Below the pieces are notes generated by a model. It had not been told where the DNA came from, ran no database searches, and saw only the letters and a program-made list of their open reading frames with translations. From Eutreptiella sp. 'Long Island Sound 2002' (taxonomy: Eukaryota > Euglenozoa > Euglenophyceae > Eutreptiales > Eutreptiaceae), in assembly GCA_964036045.1 (NCBI GenBank), contig OZ038380.1, positions 65,890,591-65,954,590 of the forward strand: a DNA stretch of 64,000 nt. The letters are read 5' to 3'. A program made the translations under genes and the position numbers. Below, one piece after another: positions 20,606 to 30,915 of this stretch (the stretch's first letter is position 1; each line of letters opens with the position of its first letter).

Positions 20606-22711
20606 GTCCGGGACGACGGGACTCATGTTCCCGTGGCGTTCTGGAGCCGGATCCTGGCCGAGGGCCAACGCCGCACCTGGACCGCGAGGGAGAAGGAGAC
20701 ATACGCCATTGTATGTGCGCTCAGGAAATGGTCTGGCCACATCGGACTGCAGCCGGTGGTGGTTTGCACGGACCACCAGTCCCTACAGAGCTGGCACAAG
20801 GAGCATGTCGACACCCCCTCAGGACCAGCGGCTAGAAGGGCCCGATGGCACGAGACGTTCGCCAAGTTCGACCTCAGCGTCGTGTACGTCCCGGGGAAGG
20901 ACAACACTGTGGCAGATTGCCTCAGTCGCTGGGCCTACCCCGCGGGCAAGGCTTGGATGGACATATCCAGCCATGGAGACGCCGAGGAGACCGAGGAAGC
21001 CAAGCGCATCATCGAGATGGAGAAGGTCATGGAGCAGGAGGGGGTCAAGTGCTTTGTGGTGATGGCAAACCGTACGGACCTGGCCAAGTTCCGGGGTGCC
21101 CGCGTCCAAGCTATTCGAGAGGAAACCCTCGAGCAATGGATGGTGCCCCCTGTAGAGCTAGTCAGGTCGGTGCTCACAGAGGACTGGTCGGATGACTACG
21201 CGGCATCCGAGCACTGGAGCAAGTACTGGAATGCCGTGAGCGCCCCGTCGGAAGACGAATGGCCCGAGGGCTTGACCGAGGATGGCGACAAGTTGTTCCT
21301 CAAGGACAAGCTGCTGGTTCCCGAAAACCGAGTGGAGGAGCTCATTGACCATTGGCACAACGCCCAGCTCATGCACCCTGGCCGAGACAAGATGCAGCAG
21401 GACCTGGAGTGGCGTTTCAAGTTCCCTCCGGGGTACTACGCCATCCTGGATAGGTACTGCAGCGACTGTGCCGTGTGTCGGGCCACGAAGAGCCCCAACC
21501 ACTCCACAGCGGGCAACCCGGTGTATACGGCTATACCGGAGGCCCCTATGCGGTCCGTGGCCATGGATGTGTTCGCCATGCCTGAGGTCACCGTGGACGG
21601 AGAGACCTACGACTGTGTCATCCTGGCGGTGGACATGCACAGCGGGTATATCGTGGCAGTCCCGGGCAAGAAGTCCAAGAAGAAGGACAAGAAGGACAAG
21701 CATGGAGTGGGGCTGCAGGCCAAGACCGTCGCTAATGCCATGATCAGGCATTGGCTGACGATTTTCGATGTCCCAGCTGTCATATGCAGCGATCGGGGCA
21801 GTCAATTCGTGGGGACGTGGTTCAAGACGATGTGCAAGCACATGGGGATTCGGCACGCCAAGACCGTGGCGTACCACAGCCGGTCGAATGGCCGGGCTGA
21901 GGTGGCCGGGAGGCAGATGTTCGAGAAGTTCCGCCAGCTACACATCGACGAACCGGGCCGGAATTGGTACAATTCGCTGTGGAGGGTACTCCAAGCGTAT
22001 CATGACCTTCCGGGGCCCACTGGACTGTCGCCCCATCGCATCCTGTTCCTACGGGATCGAGTGTCACGCACTCTCCCGTGGATGAACCATGGCAAAGTGG
22101 CCCGGGATGCGAATGCCATGATGGCTGAGGCGGACGACACGGCAGCCAAAGTGCGCAAGGCACTTCAGGACGAGCATGACAAGAGGGCCAAGTACTTCAA
22201 GCAAGGGAAGGTCCAGAAGTATGCTCTCCAAGACACCGTGTGGGTGGAGCGGCACCACAAGGATGTCCTGTCCAGGCATCGGCAGGCGTCTTGGTATGTG
22301 CCGGGGGTGATCGTGCGGAAGGTCAGGCAGGATGTGTATGCGGTTCGTGTGGGGGATAATAAGATCCTGGACCGCGACCATACCCAGCTTCGTCCCCGAG
22401 CACCAGACCCCAGCGGACGTCCCGTCACCTTCGAGTTCACGGCCGGCGATGTTGACTCGGACGACGAGGGTGAGGACGACGACTTCACCGCTGAGAAGAT
22501 CCTGGCGGACAAGCCGGACCCGGGGACGCCTGGGGGAACGCTGTATAAAGTCCGCTGGAAGGGATTTGCCGCATCCAGGGACTCGTGGGAGCCTCCGAGC
22601 AGTTTTGTGCCGAGGTACACCACGGTCTGGATGGACTACCTAAAGAAAAAGAATATTTCTTTGGATGTCAAGGACGTGTTGGTCCATTTGGTTGCTGCTG
22701 TAGCACCGTAA
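20606..22711 (+). pseudogene. A2 RNase H, integrase and chromodomain
   Basis: The frame continues from the TAA at 20603. RNase H carries REKETYAIVCALRKW, VCTDHQSLQSW and GKDNTVADCLSRW. The integrase has the zinc-binding HWHNAQLMHPG with CSDCAVC, then a catalytic triad of Asp in AVDMHSGY, Asp in CSDRGSQF and Glu in NGRAEVAG. After a basic C-terminal domain there is an acidic patch (DSDDEGEDDD). The chromodomain follows (EKILADK, YKVRWKGF, DSWEPP), near 22488-22620. It inserts element DNA and, in related families, targets chromatin through the chromodomain. The frame ends at TAA 22709-22711. Confidence 0.9.
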
Positions 22712-23095
22712 TGGATCCCCCCTTGGCATTTTGTTTGTTTCTGTGCTTGGGGAGACAAGTGAGGGCGTTCATCCGGGGATTTTTTCGGCCTTGATTGGCC
22801 ATGTACCCCCTTCACTCGATCTCCACATATATATTTCATTGTGGTATACTTATTTAGGTCGACCGACAACGTTTCTCTATCTTTGATCCCCTTGGTCCAT
22901 GTTGTAGATCAAGAGGAGACCGGATATGGCGTAGGGCACTGATTTTCAGTGTCCTCACCCCTCCCTTGGGGCATGGGGGACGCCTACGACGTGTGTGGGG
23001 TCTCCATGTGTCCTTCAGACATGGAGGGGGGGGTTGGAGCCCATTGGGGTCCTCCCGTCCTCTCTTCAATGACTTCCGAGCGGTAACAACGCTCT
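22712..23095 (+). other. A2 3' untranslated internal region
   Basis: These 384 bases between the pol stop and the polypurine tract match 4743-5127 of A1 on the other strand. I see no gene. Confidence 0.6.
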
Positions 23096-23106
23096 GAGAA
23101 GGGGGG
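23096..23106 (+). promoter_or_regulatory. Polypurine tract of A2
   Basis: GAGAAGGGGGG abuts the TGAAGCC start of the 3' LTR. It is the expected plus-strand primer of reverse transcription and is identical in A1. Confidence 0.82.
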
Positions 23107-25463
23107 TGAAGCCGGTTCGGACCCCCGTGGCCATCTTGGGGTCACTTGGGGTGTGTATCTATGTGCCGGCAAGCCGCCATTGGCTGATATCATACTCTCC
23201 CATTCACCTGACCTAACCTGATGTGATAGTGTGAGAGGTTTGGCCATTCCGGCTATGAGCGGCCATATTCAGAACCGAGGCGCCGCCAGCGGAGATTTAT
23301 ATATCGGAATATCAGGAATCAACAGGGTTTTATTGTCATAATGTTTCCGTAATTTTTCAGCCTTTCGTTCTGATAGTCAATGTATCGGCAACTGTCAGTT
23401 GGCTCGCGATTTTGCGTTAACCGATTGGTTAACTGTTATTTCCAGATATTTTGGTTATGACTCCGATGAAGGGTCAGATTTCATCTGTAAAGGGTTCGTT
23501 GTTTCCGCAATTTTCTAAATAAGCACTCGAAATTTTAATCTGAATTTTTCGCGATGTCGAAATCGGATTTTCCACTTCGACATCGCCGCACTTGAATTGG
23601 ACTTTGTCCAGTGGTCATACTCTTTTCCCTATGCCCGAATCAGGTTTCCCTTATACTTGCCACCCATTTGACTTGGAGATATAAGGGAAACAAAAGTGAA
23701 TCGTGGGACCACTTTGAAGGACCATATCTACGCGCGAGTGTGAGGAAAGAGAATAAGGAAGGTTGGGTTGCAAGCGCCTTAGTCTCAACTTAATTTAGGA
23801 AGCATCAAACGCCTTTGGTGTGTACACATGCCCGATATAGCAAGGGATAATGGTCAAGAGGGTATAAAGTGATATATAACTCTTGGACCGTGCAACCGAA
23901 CATTTTATTGTGACTTTCGAGTGTACCGCATGAGTGTTGGGGTTGCATAGCAACTTTCCTTGGGTTCCTACGTATTTTTGACGTGAAGTTATGTCAATGG
24001 AGGGACATGGCATATCATGGTGGGAGCCATATTTTGAGGGTATGTGTTGTATGCATGGTATCTGTTGGATATGCTCACGCCCATGTTATATATCTTCGTG
24101 TGGCCGAAGAGATGGGGAGCCATACGTGACAAGGGCTTTGCCCATGTCCCAATTGTGGAATTCAAAGCGCTAGACCAAGTCTACCGCGTATGTATTGCTC
24201 ATGGTATGTTTGACAAAGAGATCCATGGGTGCACTCCCATTTTCATGGGGCATGTAGATATTAGTCGCAAAGGTATCTCCATGCGCCCGATTGGGGATCC
24301 AAGTGGCGGAATTGTTCGCAAATGGTTCCAATCATTTGTGTATTGAATCATGAGCGGATATCATGGGTGAGCATAGAGATATACTATCATGACAACTTTG
24401 TATTTGGTCATATTTTCATGTTTTTGACCTCAATTTTTGCTCATTTTTGCGTTTTGTGTACTTACCTGGTCAGCAAACAGCAAGAAGCCTATGGAGAGTC
24501 GAACCATGGTATGTTGTTCATATGTTGGCATATGCTTTGGAGTTGAACACCACCATATGCCGGATCGCCTACTCCATTTGGCTTGGCGCACGAGAGATTA
24601 CAAGAATTGGTGTCAAAATCATGGGCTGACTTGGGCAGTGCGTGGCGCCCATATCCGAAGGGGTTTCGAGGGTAAAGTGGGGATGTACATGGGCATTGGC
24701 CTTTGGTATCCATCCTTCATGAATACTAGACTTCGATTCCATGCATGCTTTGTGCCTTCGGATAAGTGGTAACCTCAATTTTGAGCATATATTTGATATA
24801 TGGCCAATATGGTGTGAATTGGCAGTTTTTTGGCATGTTATGAGTTCAAACTCATAGGTCATTACTCCAAGCCCATTCGACTCCAAGTCCAACCAAGGTT
24901 ATGTCAGAGTAGGACATGGTCCTGAGTGCCACTCTAGGCCATGACACGCCACCTCCCCTATTGGGCTAGGATTTAGAGGCTTGGGAGTGAACACATTTTT
25001 GGGGTTTGTGTAGTAACTTGTGACACATGGCATTCAGCCATCTCATTTGACCTGGTTCAGGGCAATATGTTGGTGAGTCAAGGGAAGGTCTTGAGTCCAG
25101 GGAATGAGGGGTTTATGGCTATGAATGTGTATGTTTACCTCTTTCCCCAACTTTGCTTTATTTGTGTTCATATGCCAATTTCAGGGCTTTCTTCCTTGGT
25201 GCAATTCTTGTACATGCCCGCCATCGTGAGACCATCGATGTGCTGAACGGAAGCCCACAGCCTGATTTGGATTGTGAATTGGGTTATTGCTGTATTTGTG
25301 GGATCTGGTTGCCATTCAGGGTTGAAGGAGGATTTTATTTTCTATATTTTTGGTTTTGGAACCTTGGATTTTGAGCAATGCAATCGTTGATCAGGAGCAA
25401 ATCGGCAGGGGTTACAGGCGGAAGGGGCACAGCGGGGGCCGGTCCTGGTAGGGACCTTCTTTA
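23107..25463 (+). repeat. 3' LTR of A2 (2357 bp)
   Basis: It has the same ends as the 5' LTR and near-equal length. It contains the gag start (25378) as well, which after 25463 reads into A1 LTR sequence. Together with 25464-27533 on the other strand it forms an inverted repeat with a 285-base loop. Confidence 0.9.
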
Positions 25464-25467
25464 TTGG
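25463..25467. repeat. Right target-site duplication of A2
   Basis: (A)TTGG follows the A2 3' LTR and is followed by CATATGAACAC, the continuation of the A1 LTR that breaks off at 12260. Confidence 0.78.
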
Positions 25468-27533
25468 CATATGAACACAAATAAAGCAAAGTTGGGGAAA
25501 GAGGTAAACATACACATTCACAGCCATAAACCCCTCATTCCCTGGACTCAAGACCTTCCCTTGACTCACCAACATATTGCCCTGAACCAGGTCAAATGAG
25601 ATGGCTGAATGCCATGTGTCACAAGTCACTACACAAACCCCAAAAATGTGTTCACTCCCAAGCCTGTAAATCCTAGCCCAATAGGGGAGGTGGCGTGTCA
25701 TGGCCTAGAGTGGCACTCAGGACCATGTTCTACCCTGACATATACTTGGTTGGACTTGGGGTTGAACGGGCTTGGAGATATGTCCCATGAGTTTGAACTC
25801 ATAACATGCCAAAAACTGCCAATTCACACCATATTGGCCATATATCAAATATGTGCTCAAAATTGAAGTTACCACTTATCTGAAGGCTCCAAGCATGCAT
25901 GGAATCGAAGTCTAGTATTCATGGAGGTTAGAGACCAAAGGCCAATACCCATGTACATCCCACTTAACCCTCGAAACCCCTTCGGATATGGGCGCCACGC
26001 ACTGCCCAAGTCAGCCCATGATCTTGAGAGCAATTCTTGTAATCTCTCGTGCCCCAAGCCAAATGAAGTACCCAATCCGGCATATGGTGGTGTTCAACTC
26101 CAAAGCATATGCCAACATATGAACAACATACCATGGTTCGACTCCCCATAGGCTTTCTGCTGTTTGCCGACCAGGTAAGTACACAAAATGCAAAAATGAG
26201 CAAACATTGAGGTCAAAAACATGAAAATATGCCCAAATACAAAGTTGTCATGATAGTATATCTCTATGCTCACCCATGATATCCGCGCATGGTTCAATAC
26301 ACAAATGATTGGGACCATTTGCGAACAATTCCCCCACTTGGATCCCCAACGGGGCGCATGGAGATGCCTTCGCCACCCATATCTACATGCCCCATGAAAA
26401 TGGGAGTGCACTCATGGATCTCCTTGCCAAACATACCATGAGCAATACATATGCGGTAGACTTGGTGTAGCGCTTTGAATTCCACAATTGGGACATGGGC
26501 AAAGCCCTTGTCACGTATGGCTCCCCATCTCTTCGGCCACACGAAGATATATAACATGGGCGTGAGCATATCCAACATATACCATGCATATAACACATAC
26601 CCTCATAATGTGGCTCCCACCATGATATGCCATGTCCCTCCATGGACATAACTTCACGTTAAAAATACGTAGGAACCCAAGGAAAGTTGCTATGCAACCC
26701 CAACACTCATGCGGCACACTCGAAAGTCGCATTAAAATATTCGGTTGCATGGTCCAAGAGTTATATATCACTTTATACCCTCTTGACCATTATCCCTTGC
26801 TATACCGGGCATGTTTACAAACCAAAGACGTTTGATGCTTCCTAAATTAAGTTGAGACTAAGGCACTTGCAACCCAGCCTTCCTTATTCTCTTTCCTCAC
26901 ACTCGCGCGTAGATATGGTCCTTCAAAGTGGTCCCACGATTCACTTTTGTTTCCCTTATATCTCCAAGTCAAATGGGTGGCAAGTATAAGGGAAACCTGA
27001 TTCGGGCATAGGGAAAAGAGTATGACCACTCGAAGACGACCAACTCAAGTGCGGCGATGTCGAAGTCGAAAATCCGATTTCAACATCGCGAAAAATTCAG
27101 ATTAAAATTTCGAGTGCTTATTTAGAAAATTGCGGAAGCAACGAACCCTTTACAGATGAAATCTGACCCTTCATCGGAGTCATAACCAAAATATCTGGAA
27201 ATACCAGTTAACCAATCGGTTAACGCAAAATCGCGAGCCAACTGACAGTCGCCGATACATTGACCATCAGAACGAAAGGCTGAAAAATTACGGAAACATT
27301 ATGATAAAAAAACCCTGTTGATTCCTGATATTCTGATATATAAATCTCCGCTGGCGGCGCCTTGATACTGAATATGGCCGCTCGTAGCCGGAATGGCCAA
27401 ACCTATCACACTATCACATCGGGTTAGTTCAGGTGGACGGGAGAGTATGATATCAGCCAATGGCGGCTTGCCGGCACATAGATACACACCCCAAGTGACC
27501 CCAAGATGGCCACGGGGGTCCGAACCGGCTTCA
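25464..27533 (-). repeat. 5' LTR of A1, outer part (2070 bp)
   Basis: On the minus strand it starts TGAAGCCGG at 27533 and is cut at 25464 by A2; the remaining 298 bases are at 11963-12260. No gene is seen. The full LTR would be about 2368 bp, close to the 2365 bp of the A1 3' LTR. Confidence 0.87.
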
Positions 27534-27538
27534 GAAGT
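27534..27538. repeat. Right target-site duplication of A1
   Basis: GAAG(T) is the partner of 2363-2367 and marks the return to C1 gag sequence. Confidence 0.75.
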
Positions 27539-28540
27539 GAAAACATTTTTCGTGAGGGGACTGATGTTCCCCAGCGAAGAGGTGTTCTCCTCCGCACTGG
27601 TCCACGGGGCCGTAGGCTCCGTGGGGTGTTCTTCGCCCTTGGGCACCGCCCTCCATTCGGGGATAGCAGGTTCCTTCTGCTTTTCGGCAGTTCCCCTCCA
27701 CAAAGTAGGTTCTTTGTGATGGGGGTGTTCGTGGTGTTCCTCCCCCCCTCTCGGCCACCCCGAATCCGGACAAGCTTTCGGATGGTAGATGCAATCATGG
27801 GATGGGTGGACGGAGAAAGGAAGGACACACCCAACACCGGATGGACGGAATGGCGCGCCCATGGGCGCCGTAGGCGCCGCCGTCTCAGGATCAGGAACGG
27901 GTGGAGGCGCCGATGGTGGGGGCGGGAGCACCGTATCGGGCTCCGCAGGCGTGGAGTACCAGTGGTCCCACGCATCGATCCTGGATGCAACGGCGGCGTA
28001 ACGCGTAGCGAGCGTTTCCACTTCGCTAAAGCATTTAGCCGCGTTGCTGTTAGACATTTTAAGATGATCCGATGTACTAGCCTCCACCAACTGAGAATAC
28101 AGTTGGTAGCCCTGAACCACCGCGTCAAACTTACCCAACGTAGACAAGATTTGGGTCATCCGGTCCCCGTAGGACTGACTGATGCCAGCGGTAGAGGCTA
28201 CTGCCTGAGAAAGCTCCTGCTGAGATCGCTGCAACTCTAGATTTTGAGTTCGCAGGTCCTGCACCTGAGCCATCAGCGATTGGATGCATGTTTCATAGTG
28301 CACCACACACCGGGGACAGCCACAGGTGTGCTTGAGTTCAGCCTCCCCCTGTGTTTGAGCGGGGCCCCCAGAATGTCGAAACGAGGGACCCCCCCCCCCC
28401 ACGAGGAGGAGATGACCCACCACCGCCTCCTCCAGCAACCCCCCGTGCCAGGGAGGGACCAGAGGGCCCCCCCGCAGGGCGAGACGGGGGTGTGGGGCGC
28501 GCAGCAACAGGCGCAGGCGCCCCCCCACTAGAGGAATGCT
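27534..28540 (-). pseudogene. C1 gag, middle region with Cys cluster and coiled coil
   Basis: On the minus strand this encodes a Pro/Gly-rich stretch, then a Cys/His cluster (HTCGCPRCVVHYETC, near 28290-28335). A coiled coil follows (MAQVQDLRTQ to the KFDAVV region), then a long Pro/Ala/His-rich linker up to the A1 insertion point. The order Cys cluster, coiled coil, linker, capsid is the same as in the A family gag. Frames change at the long C runs near 28385 and 28545, which look like homopolymer slippage. It continues at 2366 leftwards. Confidence 0.6.
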
Positions 28541-29409
28541 CCCCCCCCGGAACCCCCACCACGGGACGGCCGAATCAGGTGCGGGATTCCGTGCACTCGC
28601 TCGATGTAAGCCGCCTGGCGGGGGCGGGGTGACGGCAGAGGGGAAACAGGACCAACAGTGTTAGGCTCCGGCGGTGGAGGTGGGGATTCGTCCATCACAA
28701 TATATTGAGGTGATTCATGAACCACGATAGGTATTTGGATTCTCGGATGGGAAGCTAAAACAGGCCCCGAGCCCGTTGCAACCTCTGGATCCCCCACCGA
28801 ATTGGGCAGTACCCGCGGTTGGGGGTCCTCCATAGGAGATGTAGTTGAGGGGAGAGAGACCAAGTTTATTGGGAGGGTTGCTGAACCTCCCTCCACCGGA
28901 TTCCCTCCCCCCCTGCACAGATCGTCAACCTTCGGCATCGCCGGAGAATCATCCACTAGGGATGGACCATCTTTCGTGCCAGTCATAGGCACTGAAGATT
29001 CAGTACCGGCCCGGCCTTCCGTAGGCTCCGGAGATTCCACGACAAGACACAGGGGGTTTTTGACGCCGCTCATAGGCACCGGGGATTCCTCCACAACAAT
29101 GCACTGAGGGGCCGAAGAGTCCTCCACCATGATGTATTGGGGCGCCGGGGATTCTTCCACAAGCATGGGGCGATTCTTGGTCCATGACATAGGTGCGGAC
29201 GGTGCAGGCGACAGGGCAACGGAAAGCGCGAAATCATGGAGTTCATGACATTCCAGCACTCCAATGTCCTCCTCGTCAGCGTCGTTACCCTGTCCCAACG
29301 CCAGGGGGAACCACTGGTCACACTCATCCTCCTCGATTTGCGCGGGAGATACCTCGTGGATAGTAGGATTTAGCCTGGATCCGCTTGGGGGAATGGGATA
29401 CGCTCCCAA
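28528..29409 (-). pseudogene. C1 gag, N-terminal acidic repeat region
   Basis: This is a 293-codon frame from ATG 29409. It is acidic and Pro/Ser-rich, with degenerate repeats around VEESPxPxxIMVE (roughly residues 70-190). No enzyme motif is seen. I place it in gag because it leads, through a frame change at a G run, into the Cys cluster and coiled coil, and because the A and B gags also have long amino-terminal extensions. It could be a separate small protein, but nothing shows that. Confidence 0.5.
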
Positions 29410-29443
29410 GGAAGGAGTTTACTCCACAAGGGAGGGAAACCGC

Positions 29444-30904
29444 CTCTCCCCTGATGCATTTTGAGCGCTTGTTAGGTCGACGGATCGTCCCTCACTTGCT
29501 TGCTCTCTTCCATCTTCCGGTGACCTGCCGTCAGAGTGGCCATATACCCCCCCATGCTGAATCCAGGGGAGGATGACCCCTCTCTTCCAATTCGTCACTC
29601 CCCACCTGCTGAATCCTTGGGGAACCAGGCAGGGCAACTGACCTTCAAATTTCTGAGCTCTTAGGGCCTTGAAGCCCATACGACGTTGCGCAACGGATGC
29701 CGCTGTCATCGGCATTGCAATTTTTGGGTGTGTGGTCTGGTCCCATGGCACTTGCGGGATCCAGACCAGTGTGCGTGTGTCTGCAGACTATATATGGACT
29801 GAACTCAGGCATTTTCCTGTCCACCTTCCTGCATATGCCTTATCCTAACCGAAGCGTGGTTTGGCGCTCTATCCAGAGTGTGTTTACACGCCTATTTACC
29901 CCGTTTATTGCTTATTTTTCTGCCCCCCAGGATATGTGCATCTGTATGTTGCGTATGATCAGCCCATCAGCGCCTTATGGACTGTTTTTCCCCCCCGAGG
30001 GGATGCGAATCGGAATACGCAGGCGCCTTGAGTCGCCGTGTACATGCTTTTACATAAGGTCCAGCCTGGACCACTACCTAAGTACAGATTCTTCTGTTTG
30101 AGTGCCCGTGATACTGTGAGCCCTAGTGGCTGTGATGTGCTGAGATCCTGATGGCGCCAGGCGGAAAGCCCAGTTGCCTGACTACACTCCCAGCGGTCCG
30201 CCACTCTCAGTCCCAGTGTGAGCTTACCGACTCGCAGACGCACTTGCAGTTGGGTGGCGACCTCCGGTGTCCTGACCTCGGTCAGTCTGCCTGGGAAACT
30301 GGTGGTTTGAGGAGTCGACGCCCCCGCCCATACTGCATGGGGACTCCCCCATGCCTGGCCTTCGTGGTAATGAGGCGAGGGAAAAGACGGCCTTGATGCC
30401 CGATCCCTTATGGAGGAGCTCGTTCGGCTGTACCACTCTGGACTCGCGTCGTGGATATGGACATGGTGCGCCCAAGGAAGGACCCGTGGGGACTCTCCCC
30501 CAGCCTGCGGCCTTGGGAAGCCTGGGATAGCCTGATGGATCTTTGTGGTCGCTTTCGACCTGTGGGACCACCTCGGTCGTCGTGTGACGCCTATGTTGGC
30601 CGTGTATGCCACTGCCATTGTGGTAGTGACCGTCGCAGCCGGCACCCGGTGCGCCTGGGATGGGTTAACGGGTCCTTTGGATGGCGAACAATCGCCGCCA
30701 GGACCCGGGACTTGATACTAGATACTATACTTGCAGTCACTAACAGCCACAGCACCGTACCTGTCTTACTGTGGGATTTGGGCAGCCTAACCTGCAAATC
30801 AGCCTGAAGTGAGGATGTGACACCCCCCCCCCTCTTCAGAGGATGGTCCTGGGTACCCGCTGCCATGCTTGGGTGTGATCGAGCCCCCCCCCAGGGTTTG
30901 CTCT
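29444..30904 (+). mobile_element. Truncated family B copy (3' internal end only)
   Basis: This segment matches B1 43558-45020, the non-coding stretch between the pol stop and the polypurine tract. It is followed by a polypurine tract and an LTR. It starts abruptly at CTCTCCCCTGATGC next to C1. It is therefore the right end of another B element that shares the LTR at 30916 with B1. No convincing gene is seen in it. Long C runs occur near 29990 and 30820-30900. Confidence 0.72.
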
Positions 30905-30915
30905 AAGGAGGGGGG
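30905..30915 (+). promoter_or_regulatory. Polypurine tract before the first B LTR
   Basis: AAGGAGGGGGG is followed by TGAAGCGGTACCC. The same junction is found at 45021-45034, and a similar one in family A (GAGAAGGGGGG then TGAAGCC). Confidence 0.72.

Larger units (their letters stand above)
12261..25463 (+). mobile_element. Full-length chromodomain Ty3/gypsy retrotransposon A2
   Basis: A2 is 13.2 kb with LTRs of 2356 and 2357 bp, a tRNA-type primer binding site, a polypurine tract and a target duplication. It has a single gag-pol frame running from 14531 to 22711 (about 2726 codons). Domain order is gag, protease, Dam-like region, reverse transcriptase, RNase H, integrase, chromodomain. Integrase before the 3' end and after RNase H places it in the Ty3/gypsy order, and the terminal chromodomain marks it as a chromovirus-like element. 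Three in-frame stops (17642, 18854, 20603) inactivate it. It is younger than A1, which it splits. Confidence 0.92.
2367..27533 (-). mobile_element. Chromodomain Ty3/gypsy retrotransposon A1, interrupted by A2
   Basis: A1 runs on the minus strand from its 5' LTR (25464-27533 plus 11963-12260, split by A2) to its 3' LTR (2367-4731). It has a primer binding site, gag, protease, a Dam-like region, truncated reverse transcriptase, RNase H, integrase with chromodomain, and a polypurine tract. Without A2 it is about 11.96 kb against 13.2 kb for A2. The shortfall is a single deletion of about 1.27 kb in the reverse transcriptase region. Stops (TAG at 10325-10327, TGA near 7649, TAG at 6880-6882) and a one-base insertion near 8090 also break the frame. 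Confidence 0.88.
1..29443 (-). mobile_element. Ty3-like retrotransposon C1, decayed, split by A1/A2
   Basis: This minus-strand element is represented by its gag amino-terminal half at 27534-29409 and by the rest of gag, the protease and part of the post-protease spacer at 1-2366. A1, itself carrying A2, interrupts it at 2367-27533. The two halves are joined by a GAAG(T) duplication at 2363-2367 and 27534-27538. The left end runs off the window, so reverse transcriptase and integrase are not seen. At the right end only about 34 bases precede the first gag ATG before family B sequence begins, so the C1 5' LTR is missing. Reading frames break repeatedly, often at G or C runs, so this is an old inactive copy. 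It is the oldest layer here because other elements sit inside it. Confidence 0.75.

Noticed and set aside
28528-29409. Host gene for an acidic repeat protein
   Set aside because: It leads into C gag sequence on the same strand and shares the layout of the related gags. Nothing points to an independent gene.
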